Shown: positions 17,632 through 27,096, counted from the first letter of the stretch. The stretch is DNA of 63,133 nucleotides from Planctomycetota bacterium (GCA_027622195.1 JAQBZO010000009.1:1-63133); one strand, 5' to 3'. A program made the numbers and translations. Notes: a model not told the origin generated them from the letters alone.

Positions 17632-20437
17632 GACCGCCCGCGATTACCGCAAGACGCTCAACCTTCCCAAGACGACCTTTCCGATGAAGGCAAATCTTGG
17701 GCAGGCTGAGCCCGCCACACTCAAGCGGTGGGCAGACACCGGACTCTTTCAGAAAGTCCTTGCAGCGCGCGAGGGGGCGGATCCATTTGTCTTTCACGAC
17801 GGGCCTCCGTACGCGAACGGCAACATTCATCTTGGACATCTGCTGAACAAGGTGCTGAAGGATTTCGTGGTGCGTAGTCGCCTCATGGAAGGTCGTCGCG
17901 TTCACTATGTGCCCGGTTGGGATTGTCACGGACTTCCCATTGAGCACAAGGTCATGACGGAGATGGTCGAGAAGGGAAAGTCGGCGAAGTTAGACACCCT
18001 CGCCGTCGATCTTCAGCGCATGGTGGTGCGGCGCGAGTGCGCTGCGTATGCCGATCGTTTCATCAAGTTGCAAGCGGGACAGATGCAGCGGCTCTTGACG
18101 CTGGCTGATTACGAACACCCATACCAGACGAAGCAACCCTCGTATGAAGCGGCGACACTCGAGGTGTTCGCTGAGATGGTGGCGCAGGGTGTCGTGTACC
18201 GCGACCTCAAGCCGGTGCATTGGTCGATTGCGAATAAGACCGCGCTCGCCGAAGCCGAGCTCGAGTATGAGGATCGCGAAGATCCATCGGTCTTTGTCGA
18301 CTTTGAAGCGGCGGATGCCGAAGCAGTCGGCCGCGCATTCTCATTCGAGCCAGAGTGCCGTCCCAGTTTCATGATCTGGACGACGACTCCTTGGACCCTT
18401 CCTGCGAATCTTGCCATCGCCGTGCATCCTCGCCATTCGTATGCATTGGTCGAGCACGACGGCGCGCTGAGTGTGATTGCCGAGGATCTTGTCGAGCGGG
18501 TGGTCAAGACGATTCGTGCCGAAAAGTGGCGGATTCTCGCGCGTTGCACTGGAGCTCAACTTGTTGGGTTGCGCTACAGCCATCCTTTTTGTCAACGAGA
18601 AAGCCCCATCGTTGCCGCCGAGTATGTGACACTCGAGGATGGCACAGGACTCGTTCACACAGCGCCTGGTCACGGTACGGATGACTATCGAACAGGACTT
18701 CGTGAAGGTCTCGACATCTACTGTCCTGTGCGTGCTGATGGCACCTACGACGATTCTGTTCCTGAGTGGCTTCGTGGAGCACTCGTGTGGGACGCCAACA
18801 GTCGCGTCACTGATCACTTGCGCGCGAGCGGACATCTCGTCTTCGATCAGTTGGTTCGACATTCGTATCCACATGATTGGCGAAGCAAGACCCCTGTTAT
18901 CTTCCGAGCAACGGAGCAGTGGTTTGTCGGTGTCGATCGTCCTGTCAAGAGTTCCGGTCGCACCCTTCGACAATTGGCGCTCAATGCCGTTGATACCTCA
19001 GTGCAGTTTTTCCCTGAGTGGGGACGCAACCGGATGCGGGGAATGGTCGAGAATCGCCCTGATTGGTGCCTTTCACGGCAGCGCAGTTGGGGACTTCCGA
19101 TTCCTGCATTCTTCCATCCCGATGGTTCTGCATTCTTGACTCCAGCCAGTGTGCGCGCGATCGCTTTGCGCGTGCGCGAAAAGGGGAGCGACTGCTGGTT
19201 CCAAGAAGATGTCGCGACATTGCTCTCGAACTATGACCCAAAGTCCGATGCCGATGCGCCTGCAGGACTCGACATCAACACGCTTCATAAAGGCGGAGAT
19301 ATCTTCGATGTGTGGTTCGAGGCAGGATCGAGTTGGAACGGAGTTCTCGCGGAGCGCGGACTTGGATTTCCAAGCGAGCTCTACCTCGAAGGTTCTGACC
19401 AACATCGCGGTTGGTTTCAACTGTCACTTCTCCCAGCACTCGCCGTGCGCGGAACGCCTCCATTCAAGTCTCTTCTGACGCATGGATTCATCGTCGACAA
19501 GAACGGACTCAAGATGTCGAAGAGCCTCGGAAACACGATCGAGGTCGAAGCCTTGCTCAAAGAACACGGCGCAGAAATCGCGCGGTGGTGGGTGAGCAGC
19601 GTTCCCTACGACAGCGACATCAGAGTGGACATGGAGTTCTTCCGCCTCGCAGGCGAGAGTTATCGAAAGGTACGCAACACCATTCGATTTCTGCTCTCGA
19701 ATCTTTCAGACTTCGATGGCTCCCCATCGAGTTCGATCGATGCTCCGACTGATCCCGCCACACTGGATGGATGGATTCTCGCAGAACTTGCAGCCCTTTC
19801 GCAGGAAGTGCGAAGTGCGTTTGATCTCTACGACTTCAAAGCAGCGCACCATGCGATTTTTACGTTCTGCAATGAGACCCTCTCTTCGGTCTACTGTGCT
19901 GCGACCAAGGATCGCCTCTACTGCGACCGAGCAACGAGCACGCGCCGCCTGAGCACCCAGAGGACGATGGTGACCATTGTCGAGACGATCTGCCGACTCG
20001 TCGCTCCCATCCTGCCACACACCGCCGAGGAAGCCTGGCGCGCCCTTCATGGGGATAACTCGGCGCCACTCGTTCTGCAGGTCCATTCGCGGGTGGACGC
20101 TGTGTTGCACCCTTCCTGGACCACGGCACTCGCTCTGCGTGATCGCGTATCGAAGGCACTTGAAGTGGCGAAGGAGTCGGGGATTGAGAATCCGCTCGAT
20201 GCGGGTCTCATCCTTCCCGATACAGACGGAGCTCTCGCCGCGATTCGGATGGATCTCGCGGACTTCTTCAACGTATCGCGCGTGACGCTTTCGACTGAAG
20301 CCCAATCAGTCTCGGTGCAGGACCTCCGCGAACAACCGCGCTGTGAGCGTTCGTGGCGTCGCGATGAAACAGTACGTCCACGATCAGATGGCGGAATGCT
20401 CAGTCAACGCGATGCGGAAGCGGTCGGAGTTAGCTGA
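17624..20437 (+). CDS. ileS: isoleucyl-tRNA synthetase
   Basis: IleRS charges tRNA-Ile. The 937-residue class I enzyme has the HIGH-type motif HLGH (69-72), CP1 editing-domain motifs such as TTTPWTLPANLA and HTAPGHGTDDY, and KMSKS at 630-634. The ATG at 17624 has GAAGAG upstream and overlaps the small gene. The C-terminal zinc-finger region is degenerate: the usual CxxCW is C907-E-R-S910-W, and the second CxxC reads S927-Q-R-D930, so three of four Cys ligands are missing. The catalytic core is intact, so this is probably the working housekeeping enzyme. Confidence 0.96.
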   Translation: MTETARDYRKTLNLPKTTFPMKANLGQAEPATLKRWADTGLFQKVLAAREGADPFVFHDGPPYANGNIHLGHLLNKVLKDFVVRSRLMEGRRVHYVPGWDCHGLPIEHKVMTEMVEKGKSAKLDTLAVDLQRMVVRRECAAYADRFIKLQAGQMQRLLTLADYEHPYQTKQPSYEAATLEVFAEMVAQGVVYRDLKPVHWSIANKTALAEAELEYEDREDPSVFVDFEAADAEAVGRAFSFEPECRPSFMIWTTTPWTLPANLAIAVHPRHSYALVEHDGALSVIAEDLVERVVKTIRAEKWRILARCTGAQLVGLRYSHPFCQRESPIVAAEYVTLEDGTGLVHTAPGHGTDDYRTGLREGLDIYCPVRADGTYDDSVPEWLRGALVWDANSRVTDHLRASGHLVFDQLVRHSYPHDWRSKTPVIFRATEQWFVGVDRPVKSSGRTLRQLALNAVDTSVQFFPEWGRNRMRGMVENRPDWCLSRQRSWGLPIPAFFHPDGSAFLTPASVRAIALRVREKGSDCWFQEDVATLLSNYDPKSDADAPAGLDINTLHKGGDIFDVWFEAGSSWNGVLAERGLGFPSELYLEGSDQHRGWFQLSLLPALAVRGTPPFKSLLTHGFIVDKNGLKMSKSLGNTIEVEALLKEHGAEIARWWVSSVPYDSDIRVDMEFFRLAGESYRKVRNTIRFLLSNLSDFDGSPSSSIDAPTDPATLDGWILAELAALSQEVRSAFDLYDFKAAHHAIFTFCNETLSSVYCAATKDRLYCDRATSTRRLSTQRTMVTIVETICRLVAPILPHTAEEAWRALHGDNSAPLVLQVHSRVDAVLHPSWTTALALRDRVSKALEVAKESGIENPLDAGLILPDTDGALAAIRMDLADFFNVSRVTLSTEAQSVSVQDLREQPRCERSWRRDETVRPRSDGGMLSQRDAEAVGVS

Positions 20438-20867
20438 CCTTCGAACCAGCAGGGACGGGCTTTTCAACCGTGAGGACGATGACATCGCGCTCATCGGGTC
20501 CAGGCTTTCCGTCAGAAGCGGTCGTTGCGGCAGTGGGCTTCATCGCACTCGCGGCAAGAATCATCCCCTGACTCACTTCGCCGCGAAGGACGCGAGGCTC
20601 GAGGTTCGCCACGATAATCACTTGGCGACCGATGAGTGAAGAAGGCTCATACCACGCCTTGATGCCAGCACAAATCTGTCGTCCCTCTGGAGTGCCATCA
20701 TCGACACGGATCTTCAACAACTTGTCAGCGTTGGGATGCAACTCAGCGCTCACGATCGTGGCCACGCGCAAGTCGAGTTTTGCAAACTGATCGAACGACA
20801 CATTTGGAAGGAGTGGCGATTCCTGCACCGTTGCAGCTGGAGTCGTCGTGGGAGTTTCGGTGCTCAT
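20430..20867 (-). CDS. stand-alone tRNA-binding domain protein (MetRS C-terminal-like)
   Basis: This 145-residue protein matches the EMAPII/Arc1-type OB-fold found at the C-terminus of many methionyl-tRNA synthetases. Typical stretches are FAKLDLRVATIVSAELHPNADKLLKIRVD, split here as LDLRVATIV and HPNADKLLK, then RQICAGI, GRQVIIVANLEPR and SQGMILAAS. About 20 low-complexity residues precede the fold. It could serve as a separate subunit for MetRS or as a CsaA-like chaperone. The ATG overlaps the upstream gene stop by four bases, and its end overlaps convergent ileS by eight. Confidence 0.88.
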   Translation of the reverse strand: MSTETPTTTPAATVQESPLLPNVSFDQFAKLDLRVATIVSAELHPNADKLLKIRVDDGTPEGRQICAGIKAWYEPSSLIGRQVIIVANLEPRVLRGEVSQGMILAASAMKPTAATTASDGKPGPDERDVIVLTVEKPVPAGSKVS

Positions 20868-22741
20868 TCCTTGGCGCTCAGGTTGATGAAGTGCATTCGG
20901 ACTTTCATCGCTGCGAATGTGAATGGAGACAGGGGATCTTTTCCACCTTGCGCTGCGACCAGTTGCTTCAGTCCATTGCCCTTGTTCGCCTCGGCGAGTT
21001 GAGCGGTGTTCATCGGGGAAATCCCATCGATTTGGACCACAGCAACCGCGAGTCGTTCAGGCATGGCCACCGCAAATGTGCGCTGCGCCACAGGAGTGTC
21101 CGTTGCAGGGGCGCCCGCTGGAAGTTTCATCGCCTCCTCGACCATCCGCGTCATCAACTCTGGGGCAGTGCCGACTCCGGGAATCGGTTGTCCAAACTCG
21201 ACGCCATACTGAAGGAACTGCGGATTCGAAAGGCGAAGATCCAAGAATGGAGTGATCGTGGCGTTGTAGGTCGGCGCAAGCGCGTCGAAGTCCGCTGCGG
21301 CGCGCTCTTGAATCGAAGGGAGTTCTGTCTCGAGCGATGCGTAACGAGTGAGTCGGCTGACATCGCGGACGAGGTCAGCACGCACCGTCTCAATGCTCTC
21401 GGGCGCATGCGAGGGTTGGGCCTCGGTGATGCGAGCGATGAAGAGATCTCCTGAAGCGGTGGTGAAGACAGGGAATGCAACGCCTGCTTGGGCGACGAGG
21501 GTCGCATGTCCACCGAACTCAGTGAGTGCGAGGGCGAGTTGCGATGGACGAACACCTTGTGTTCCAAAGGCGTTGGTGATCGAGGTGCCAAGTCCTGGAA
21601 CTGTGTCCAGTTCGGCAGGTGCGGACCATGCATCCGATGCTTCGATGACCGATGGTTGCGGAATCGCGAATCGTGTTGCAAGTTCAGTGGCGAGCGCGGC
21701 AAACGAAAGACGCTGTGTGGCCCAGTCGGCTGGAAGGGTTACGGATGAATCTTTTCGGGGCAATCCGCGCAACTGCATCGCGAATCGATCCGTTGCAAAC
21801 TTCGCGACTTCAGCCATGCGCTTATTCGTCAACTTCGTGAGGAGCGCGGTGCGCACTGCATCGCGGTGATACTCAAAGGTGGGTTTCTCAGCAGAAAGCG
21901 CGGCATTCCCAAGGAACTCCACTGGGTTCTCCATGAAATACTTGCGCAAAGCAATATTCGAGAGATCTGGTCCCGATGCGATGGCGCTCGTGACGCCGCT
22001 CGCCGCGATGGACATCCACTCGTACTTCACACGATTGGGCAGTCGGTATCCAAAGCCGTTCTTACCCTCACCAGGTGCGCTCTCTCCGTAGGTCTTGAGA
22101 TGGGATGCGAGTTGTTCATCAGACGGTAGCGCGAAGGGCGTACCGGACTCGAGTCCTGCATCGATGAACATGACTCGTCCTGAAACTCCAAGCAGACGGC
22201 GGGAGGCTTCTTGGGTGAGCCGAGCCTTTGAGACGCGAGTCGCTCCCGCTCCGCCAACGAGCGTGACGAGTCGCATGACACCTTGTTCTTCAGCGAGCGT
22301 TTCGAGGACATCGTCCTGCGAGAGTCCACTTGTGCCCATCAGGTTTCCGAGAATGATTCCAGGATCAACTTGCGTGGCTGATTGTGCCGCGCGCGCAGCG
22401 ATGAGACGCATGCCATCGCCTTTGGGTCCGACGAGTCCTGCATTGGTCGCTTCTTGGACGAGGAGGAACCAGTGTTCTGGGTTCTTCTGAGTATCGAGCC
22501 GCTGCGCGACGGGCGACCCAATCGCCTCGAGCACGCGCAGTTGTCGTTGCACACGGTCGAGTTCAGAAATCGATATATCCTCGCCATCGAGTTGCGCCCA
22601 AGTCTGCCGTCCGCGCATGAAGTCGCCGATGAGCGAGTTCGAGGTGAAGTCGAAGGCGAGCCACGAAATCAGCAAGAGGACCAGTCCAACGACAATGATC
22701 CACTTCGCAATTTTCTCGTTTTCTCGGAAAAATCTCAGCAT
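20864..22741 (-). CDS. membrane-anchored SurA/PpiD-like periplasmic folding protein
   Basis: The 625-residue protein begins with a short cytoplasmic stretch and one transmembrane helix (WIIVVGLVLLLISWLAFDF). A large extracytoplasmic part follows, including a SurA_N/PpiD-like helical segment near residues 50-200 (QLDGEDISISELDRVQRQL). No clear parvulin active-site motif was recognised, so it may be a chaperone without isomerase activity. A GAGAG sequence lies just upstream of the ATG. It follows rpsD across a terminator. A role in outer-membrane protein folding is inferred from architecture and the nearby Skp-like gene. Confidence 0.72.
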   Translation of the reverse strand: MLRFFRENEKIAKWIIVVGLVLLLISWLAFDFTSNSLIGDFMRGRQTWAQLDGEDISISELDRVQRQLRVLEAIGSPVAQRLDTQKNPEHWFLLVQEATNAGLVGPKGDGMRLIAARAAQSATQVDPGIILGNLMGTSGLSQDDVLETLAEEQGVMRLVTLVGGAGATRVSKARLTQEASRRLLGVSGRVMFIDAGLESGTPFALPSDEQLASHLKTYGESAPGEGKNGFGYRLPNRVKYEWMSIAASGVTSAIASGPDLSNIALRKYFMENPVEFLGNAALSAEKPTFEYHRDAVRTALLTKLTNKRMAEVAKFATDRFAMQLRGLPRKDSSVTLPADWATQRLSFAALATELATRFAIPQPSVIEASDAWSAPAELDTVPGLGTSITNAFGTQGVRPSQLALALTEFGGHATLVAQAGVAFPVFTTASGDLFIARITEAQPSHAPESIETVRADLVRDVSRLTRYASLETELPSIQERAAADFDALAPTYNATITPFLDLRLSNPQFLQYGVEFGQPIPGVGTAPELMTRMVEEAMKLPAGAPATDTPVAQRTFAVAMPERLAVAVVQIDGISPMNTAQLAEANKGNGLKQLVAAQGGKDPLSPFTFAAMKVRMHFINLSAKE

Positions 22742-22755
22742 GGCAACTCTCTTTT

Positions 22756-22793
22756 GAAAGAAGGCGCACGGACGGTAGCCGTCCGAGCGCCTT
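22756..22793 (-). terminator. intrinsic terminator after rpsD
   Basis: An inverted repeat pairs 22761-22767 and 22769-22775 with 22779-22785 and 22787-22793 around a 3-base loop, giving 14 paired bases with one internal A:A mismatch. On the minus strand it is followed by CTTTC. It lies between the rpsD stop and the next minus-strand gene, so it most likely ends the rpsD transcript. Confidence 0.75.
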
Positions 22794-22811
22794 TCAGTGT
22801 GGACGATCGGA

Positions 22812-23411
22812 TTAGCGGTAGAACTCGATGACCAAGTTAGTGTTCACATCGAATGGAATCTGCTCAGAGGTGGGCAGGGCAACAGCCTTGACTGACAGTT
22901 CAGCGGGATTCACATTGAGCCAACCTGGGACGATGTGTCCGGCGATGGATTCCATGTTCTCGCGGACGAGTTTGTGAAGTCCTTCCTTGAACGAAATGAC
23001 ATCGCCGACCAAAACCTTGCAGCTTGGACGATCGCACTTGCGACCGTTGATCAGAATGTGCCCATGCACAACGATCTGGCGTGCCGCCCAAATCGTGCGA
23101 GCGAAACCGGCGCGGCGCACGACATTGTCGAGTCGTTGTTCGAGGAATTGCAAAAGCAATTCGCCGGTGTTGCCCTTGGCAGCGCCAGCTTCCTTCATGT
23201 AGCGGCGAAACTGCCTATCCATCATGCAGTAGTGGTAGCAAAGCTTCTGTTTTTCATCCTTGCGGATGCCGTAGGGCTTCGCGCGCTTGCCACGGAATCC
23301 GTGAGGACCCGCAGGCGTCAATTGACGCTTGGCAGTGTGCTTCGGGATGTCCGCAATCGGGACACCAACGCGACGGGAGAGCTTGACTTTTGGTCCTGTA
23401 TAACGAGCCAT
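22812..23411 (-). CDS. rpsD: 30S ribosomal protein S4
   Basis: S4 is a primary 16S rRNA-binding protein that nucleates 30S assembly. The 199-residue sequence begins MARYTGPKVKLSRRVGVPI, and its S4 RNA-binding domain carries RLDNVVRRAGFA and ARQIVVHGHILINGRKCDRPS. The N-terminal region lacks the zinc-binding Cys cluster of some orthologs. It is isolated from other ribosomal genes and has its own promoter and terminator here. Confidence 0.97.
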   Translation of the reverse strand: MARYTGPKVKLSRRVGVPIADIPKHTAKRQLTPAGPHGFRGKRAKPYGIRKDEKQKLCYHYCMMDRQFRRYMKEAGAAKGNTGELLLQFLEQRLDNVVRRAGFARTIWAARQIVVHGHILINGRKCDRPSCKVLVGDVISFKEGLHKLVRENMESIAGHIVPGWLNVNPAELSVKAVALPTSEQIPFDVNTNLVIEFYR

Positions 23412-23447
23412 GAATACTTTCGTAAGTTCCTATCGGGGGAATCCGAC

Positions 23448-23476
23448 ATTACAACAGGAAATGCCCCCTTCGTCAA
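23448..23476 (-). promoter_or_regulatory. rpsD: sigma-70-like promoter of rpsD
   Basis: On the minus strand TTGACG (23471-23476) and TGTAAT (23448-23453) are separated by exactly 17 bases, in the gap just after the purF stop. The predicted transcript start near 23441 gives a leader of about 30 bases. The near-consensus hexamers suit a highly expressed ribosomal gene. Confidence 0.7.
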
Positions 23477-23480
23477 CCCG

Positions 23481-25406
23481 TTACGAGGCTTCGTAGGCTC
23501 GGCGCTCAATGTTGCGCCGCCAATCGAGGAATGCCCGATTGAGGGTCGCGAACCCACCAGGTGTCGGATAATCGCCTGTGAAATACCAATCTCCCGTTGA
23601 GGCAGGCATCGCCGTGCGGAGCCCCTCCACGGTCTGGTACACGAGGTGAAGTTCGCCCTTCCAAGGCGAGTCGGTCGGACGGGACAGCCGAGCCACTTCG
23701 GCGGAGAGGTCTTCAAAAGTGACGGCGTCGTAGAGGCGTTTCACTAAGTTGCGAATCTTGTCCTTCGGAAGAGACTCTTGGGCGACACAATCCGCCTCGA
23801 CTTGTGCGATCAACTCTTCTTGTCCACGCTGGCGAATGAGATTGATGACTGCTTCGAAGGCAATGAACTTTCCGAGTTGACTCATGTCAATCCCGTAGCA
23901 ATCGGGATACATGATCGGTGGAGCGCTGCTCGCCACGATGATGCGCTTGGGTTGCAATCGACCGAGCATCGTGATCACCGATTCGCGAAGCGTCGTGCCA
24001 CGGACGATCGAGTCATCAATGACCACAAGCGTGTCATCCTCTTGGACGGTGCCCCGCGTAATGTCATACACGTGCGAAACAAGATCGCGCCTTGCTGCGT
24101 CGTGCGTAATGAAAGTGCGAAGTCGTTGATCTTTGTGTGCGACTTTTTCCGCGCGCGCGCGCACCGTCATTGCGCGCATCACTTCTTCACGCGTTGCTTC
24201 GCCACTCTCGATACGAGTCCAGAGCGCTTCACCGTGACGCATGCGGCAGAGTCGATCGACCTCTTCCAGTAATCCAAGATAGGAGGTCTCACTCGTGTTT
24301 GGGATGAACGAGAAAACGGCTTTCGACAAGTCCCATCCAACGAGATCAAGAATGCGATGCGCGAGATTTCGCCCCAGTTGCTTGCGCTCTTCGTAGATGT
24401 CAGGGTCATTGCCTCGGCTGAAATAAATGCGCTCAAACGAGCATTCTCGGTGGGGACGAGGTTCGGTGAAGGGAACCATCGTCGCCTCTCCCGATCGTCG
24501 AATCGAGAAGACATGACCTGGTTCGATGGCACGCACGGCACTCGCGGGAACATTGAGCACACTCATCAAGGCAGGACGTTCACTCGCGACAGCGAAACAC
24601 TCTTCGGTTTCGACCATGAAGGCAGGGCGGATGCCGTGTGGATCGCGGCAGACGAAGCAGTCGCCCGATCCAACGAGTCCAGCGAGTGTGTATCCGCCGT
24701 CGAATCGTTCCGCTGCTCCTGAGAGGACGCGTGCGTAGTCGATCTCCGAGGCGATTCGCTCGGACAACTCGCGTCCTTCAAGATTCTGGAATGAACCAGG
24801 ACCGAGTTGGCTCGCGAGGCGGCGATGCTCGACATCCAGATTGAAACTGATCTTCTCGAGCACCACGCCCGTGTCGCTCACACCCGATGGATTGAGCCCA
24901 TACTCGACGAGCATGGCGAACAATTCCGCGGCATTCGTCATGTTGAAATTGCCAGCGAGTGCAAGAGTGCGACTGGAGACGCTCGATCGGCGAATGTGCG
25001 GATGGCAGGCGACCACACTGCGACCACCACTCGTGCCGTAACGCAGGTGTCCGAGCATCACCTCGCCGATTAGTGGGAGTTTTCGCTTGAGGGCGAGTGG
25101 ATCGATGGACTTGAGCTCGCGCGCGCTCATTTTTCGGGCTTGCCCGAGAACCTCGTCAAACAGACGTTCGATCGGATTTCGCTTCACACATCGCTCGCGC
25201 TCGAGGAAAGGCTCTCCAGGAGGCATGTCAAATCGCAATGCGCTCATGCCCGCCCCGTCCTGCCCTCGATTGTGCTGCTTTTCCATCAACAAATACAGCC
25301 GCCGGGCACCCCACAGGGGGTCATCGAATCGCTCCTGATACCACCACAGTGGGTGCTTCAGGCGAATGAGCGCGATGCCACATTCGTGCGTGAGTCGGTC
25401 TCCCAT
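23481..25406 (-). CDS. purF: amidophosphoribosyltransferase (long, Bacteroidetes-type)
   Basis: PurF catalyses the first committed purine step, PRPP plus glutamine to phosphoribosylamine. The Ntn-type nucleophile is C9 in THECGIALIR, so an eight-residue propeptide would have to be removed. LLMEKQHNRGQDGAGM marks the glutaminase domain, and VVIDDSIVRGTT is the PRPP loop. At 641 residues it is much longer than E. coli PurF and resembles the long form I know from Bacteroidetes. The start cannot lie further downstream without losing C9, so a 49-base overlap with the upstream MBL gene is real. Confidence 0.92.
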   Translation of the reverse strand: MGDRLTHECGIALIRLKHPLWWYQERFDDPLWGARRLYLLMEKQHNRGQDGAGMSALRFDMPPGEPFLERERCVKRNPIERLFDEVLGQARKMSARELKSIDPLALKRKLPLIGEVMLGHLRYGTSGGRSVVACHPHIRRSSVSSRTLALAGNFNMTNAAELFAMLVEYGLNPSGVSDTGVVLEKISFNLDVEHRRLASQLGPGSFQNLEGRELSERIASEIDYARVLSGAAERFDGGYTLAGLVGSGDCFVCRDPHGIRPAFMVETEECFAVASERPALMSVLNVPASAVRAIEPGHVFSIRRSGEATMVPFTEPRPHRECSFERIYFSRGNDPDIYEERKQLGRNLAHRILDLVGWDLSKAVFSFIPNTSETSYLGLLEEVDRLCRMRHGEALWTRIESGEATREEVMRAMTVRARAEKVAHKDQRLRTFITHDAARRDLVSHVYDITRGTVQEDDTLVVIDDSIVRGTTLRESVITMLGRLQPKRIIVASSAPPIMYPDCYGIDMSQLGKFIAFEAVINLIRQRGQEELIAQVEADCVAQESLPKDKIRNLVKRLYDAVTFEDLSAEVARLSRPTDSPWKGELHLVYQTVEGLRTAMPASTGDWYFTGDYPTPGGFATLNRAFLDWRRNIERRAYEAS

Positions 25407-26224
25407 GAGAGGGGGCGCAGCCTAGCAGACCTTGAAAACGGAATCGGCTTCGTCGCGACATCCTGCGTGGCCACGGTCGTCCACTCGGCCATCGTGCTGG
25501 ATTGTGCTTGAATCGCAGCCATTGCCAGTGCAGCGGTGTTGCAATCGCGTGAAAGATGAAGGAGAACCAGATGTTGGAGCGTCGACTGCTGTGCAATGAT
25601 CACTGCCGCTTCGGCAGCCTGATCATTACTGAGGTGTCCTCGTCCTCCCATGATTCGATCCTTGAGAAACTGAGGGCGCAATGAGGCGCGCTGCATCTGG
25701 GGGTCGTAATTCGACTCGATTGCGAGGAGGTCAAGATCGACGAATCGTTCGTGCATCGATTGCGGAACTCGACCGAGATCGGTGACATAGCCGATGCGTC
25801 CCATCGGACTCTCGAGGACAAATGCAGTGGACCCCAACTCGTCGTGCGGCACCGTGATGGCATCGACGGTGACAAGATCGCCAAGGCGAAATCGTTCACC
25901 GATGATGTGAAGACAGTGATCTGGAACGCCTGCATTGATGGCGGCGTTGGCGAGTTCTTTTCGCAAGAGGACGGGTACAGGTGAGCGCGCGAGTTGAGCC
26001 TTCCAGCCGACATTCCAGTGGTCCGAATCCAAGTGCGTCAGCAAGATCGCGCCAACGACGAGTCCTGGAGGACAAGCAAGGACCATTCGTTTTCGCACTT
26101 GTGTTGGAGTGAGCCCCGCATCCAGCAGCACGCACTTGGATGTTGCTGAGCCGAATGAAACGACTGCCGTGTTGCCTCGAGATCCACTGCCGAGGACGGT
26201 GAATGTTCCAAAAGAGCCTTCCAT
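25358..26224 (-). CDS. metallo-beta-lactamase-fold hydrolase (YycJ/WalJ-like)
   Basis: This 288-residue protein starts at ATG 26224 with FTVLGSGSRGNTAVV, typical of the YycJ/RNase-Z-like MBL group. The first metal motif reads THLDSDHWNV, so the second His of HxHxDH is Asp. Further metal-site candidates are VPHDELGS, YVTDLG and GGRGHLSNDQA. The nuclease or phosphodiesterase substrate is unknown. Its end overlaps purF by 49 bases on the same strand in a different frame, and it lies 37 bp after lpxA. Confidence 0.82.
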   Translation of the reverse strand: MEGSFGTFTVLGSGSRGNTAVVSFGSATSKCVLLDAGLTPTQVRKRMVLACPPGLVVGAILLTHLDSDHWNVGWKAQLARSPVPVLLRKELANAAINAGVPDHCLHIIGERFRLGDLVTVDAITVPHDELGSTAFVLESPMGRIGYVTDLGRVPQSMHERFVDLDLLAIESNYDPQMQRASLRPQFLKDRIMGGRGHLSNDQAAEAAVIIAQQSTLQHLVLLHLSRDCNTAALAMAAIQAQSSTMAEWTTVATQDVATKPIPFSRSARLRPLSWETDSRTNVASRSFA

Positions 26225-26261
26225 GGCGATGTGGATCGTATGCGCCAATGCGTGGTGTGCG

Positions 26262-27056
26262 TTATCCACGAAGTTCGTTGCGGCGCATCGTGCAGATGCC
26301 GCGCTTCGATCCCTTGGCGAAGGCGAGCATTTCAGCCACAATCGGGTCGTCTTGGCGTTCTTCCACAATCGAAATGGCGTGTGGAATCGTGAGTTTCCTT
26401 CGGCAAAGAACCGACCAAATCCATTTGACCGTGTCGATTTGCGTGGGGGTCAATCCCATCCGTCGCATGCCGATGACATTGACTGAACCCGCCACATTGA
26501 GCGATGTCACGGTGAGGAATGGAAGGACATCCTTTGTCGCGGCGGCAAGTCCAGAGATCATCGCTCCGCGACCGATGCGTACAAATTGGTGAACGCCACC
26601 GAGTCCGCCGATGAGGACGCGATCGCCAATCTCGCAGTGTCCTGCCAGCATGGCGCCGCCCGCGATCGTGCAGTCATTGCCGAGCTGGGTGTCATGTCCA
26701 GCATGGGTGTTGTTCATGAAGAGATTGCGGTGTCCGATGCGTGTTGGACTCGCCGTGAAGGCACGGTGAATCGAAACCGCTTCACGAAAGGTGTTCTTAT
26801 CGCCGATGACGAGTCCAGCACCAGGCTTGGATGGGTCATACGCCGCGTGTTGTGGAGCGAATCCAAGGCACACGGTGGGGTAACAGATATTCTGTGCGCC
26901 CATCGTGAGTGGCCCCTGCAAGTGGACCGATTGGATCAGGACCGTTCCCTCGCCAATTGTGATCGGTCCGCGAAGAATGCAGTAGGGGCCGACTTCGACT
27001 CCGTCCGCGAGATTGACTTCGCCTTCCACAATCGCCGTTGGATGAATGCGAGACAT
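26262..27056 (-). CDS. lpxA: acyl-ACP:UDP-N-acetylglucosamine O-acyltransferase
   Basis: LpxA performs the first step of lipid A synthesis. The 264-residue protein starts MSRIHPTAIVEGEV and is built of left-handed beta-helix hexapeptide repeats (VEVGPYCILRGPITIGEGT). The catalytic His region is NNTHAGHDTQLG. A helical C-terminus with GLTPTQIDTVKW follows. The start at 27056 matches family N-termini; longer frames would enter the lipB promoter. It supports LPS synthesis, with kdsB. The downstream MBL and purF genes may share its transcript. Confidence 0.92.
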   Translation of the reverse strand: MSRIHPTAIVEGEVNLADGVEVGPYCILRGPITIGEGTVLIQSVHLQGPLTMGAQNICYPTVCLGFAPQHAAYDPSKPGAGLVIGDKNTFREAVSIHRAFTASPTRIGHRNLFMNNTHAGHDTQLGNDCTIAGGAMLAGHCEIGDRVLIGGLGGVHQFVRIGRGAMISGLAAATKDVLPFLTVTSLNVAGSVNVIGMRRMGLTPTQIDTVKWIWSVLCRRKLTIPHAISIVEERQDDPIVAEMLAFAKGSKRGICTMRRNELRG

Positions 27057-27096
27057 GGCGGGGAAGCGTACCGCGCTCGTTACGATGGAGGAACCG

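Noticed and set aside
20780-21454. Plus-strand frame of 224 codons
   Set aside because: It is antisense to the PpiD-like gene and is His/Arg-rich with no family pattern.
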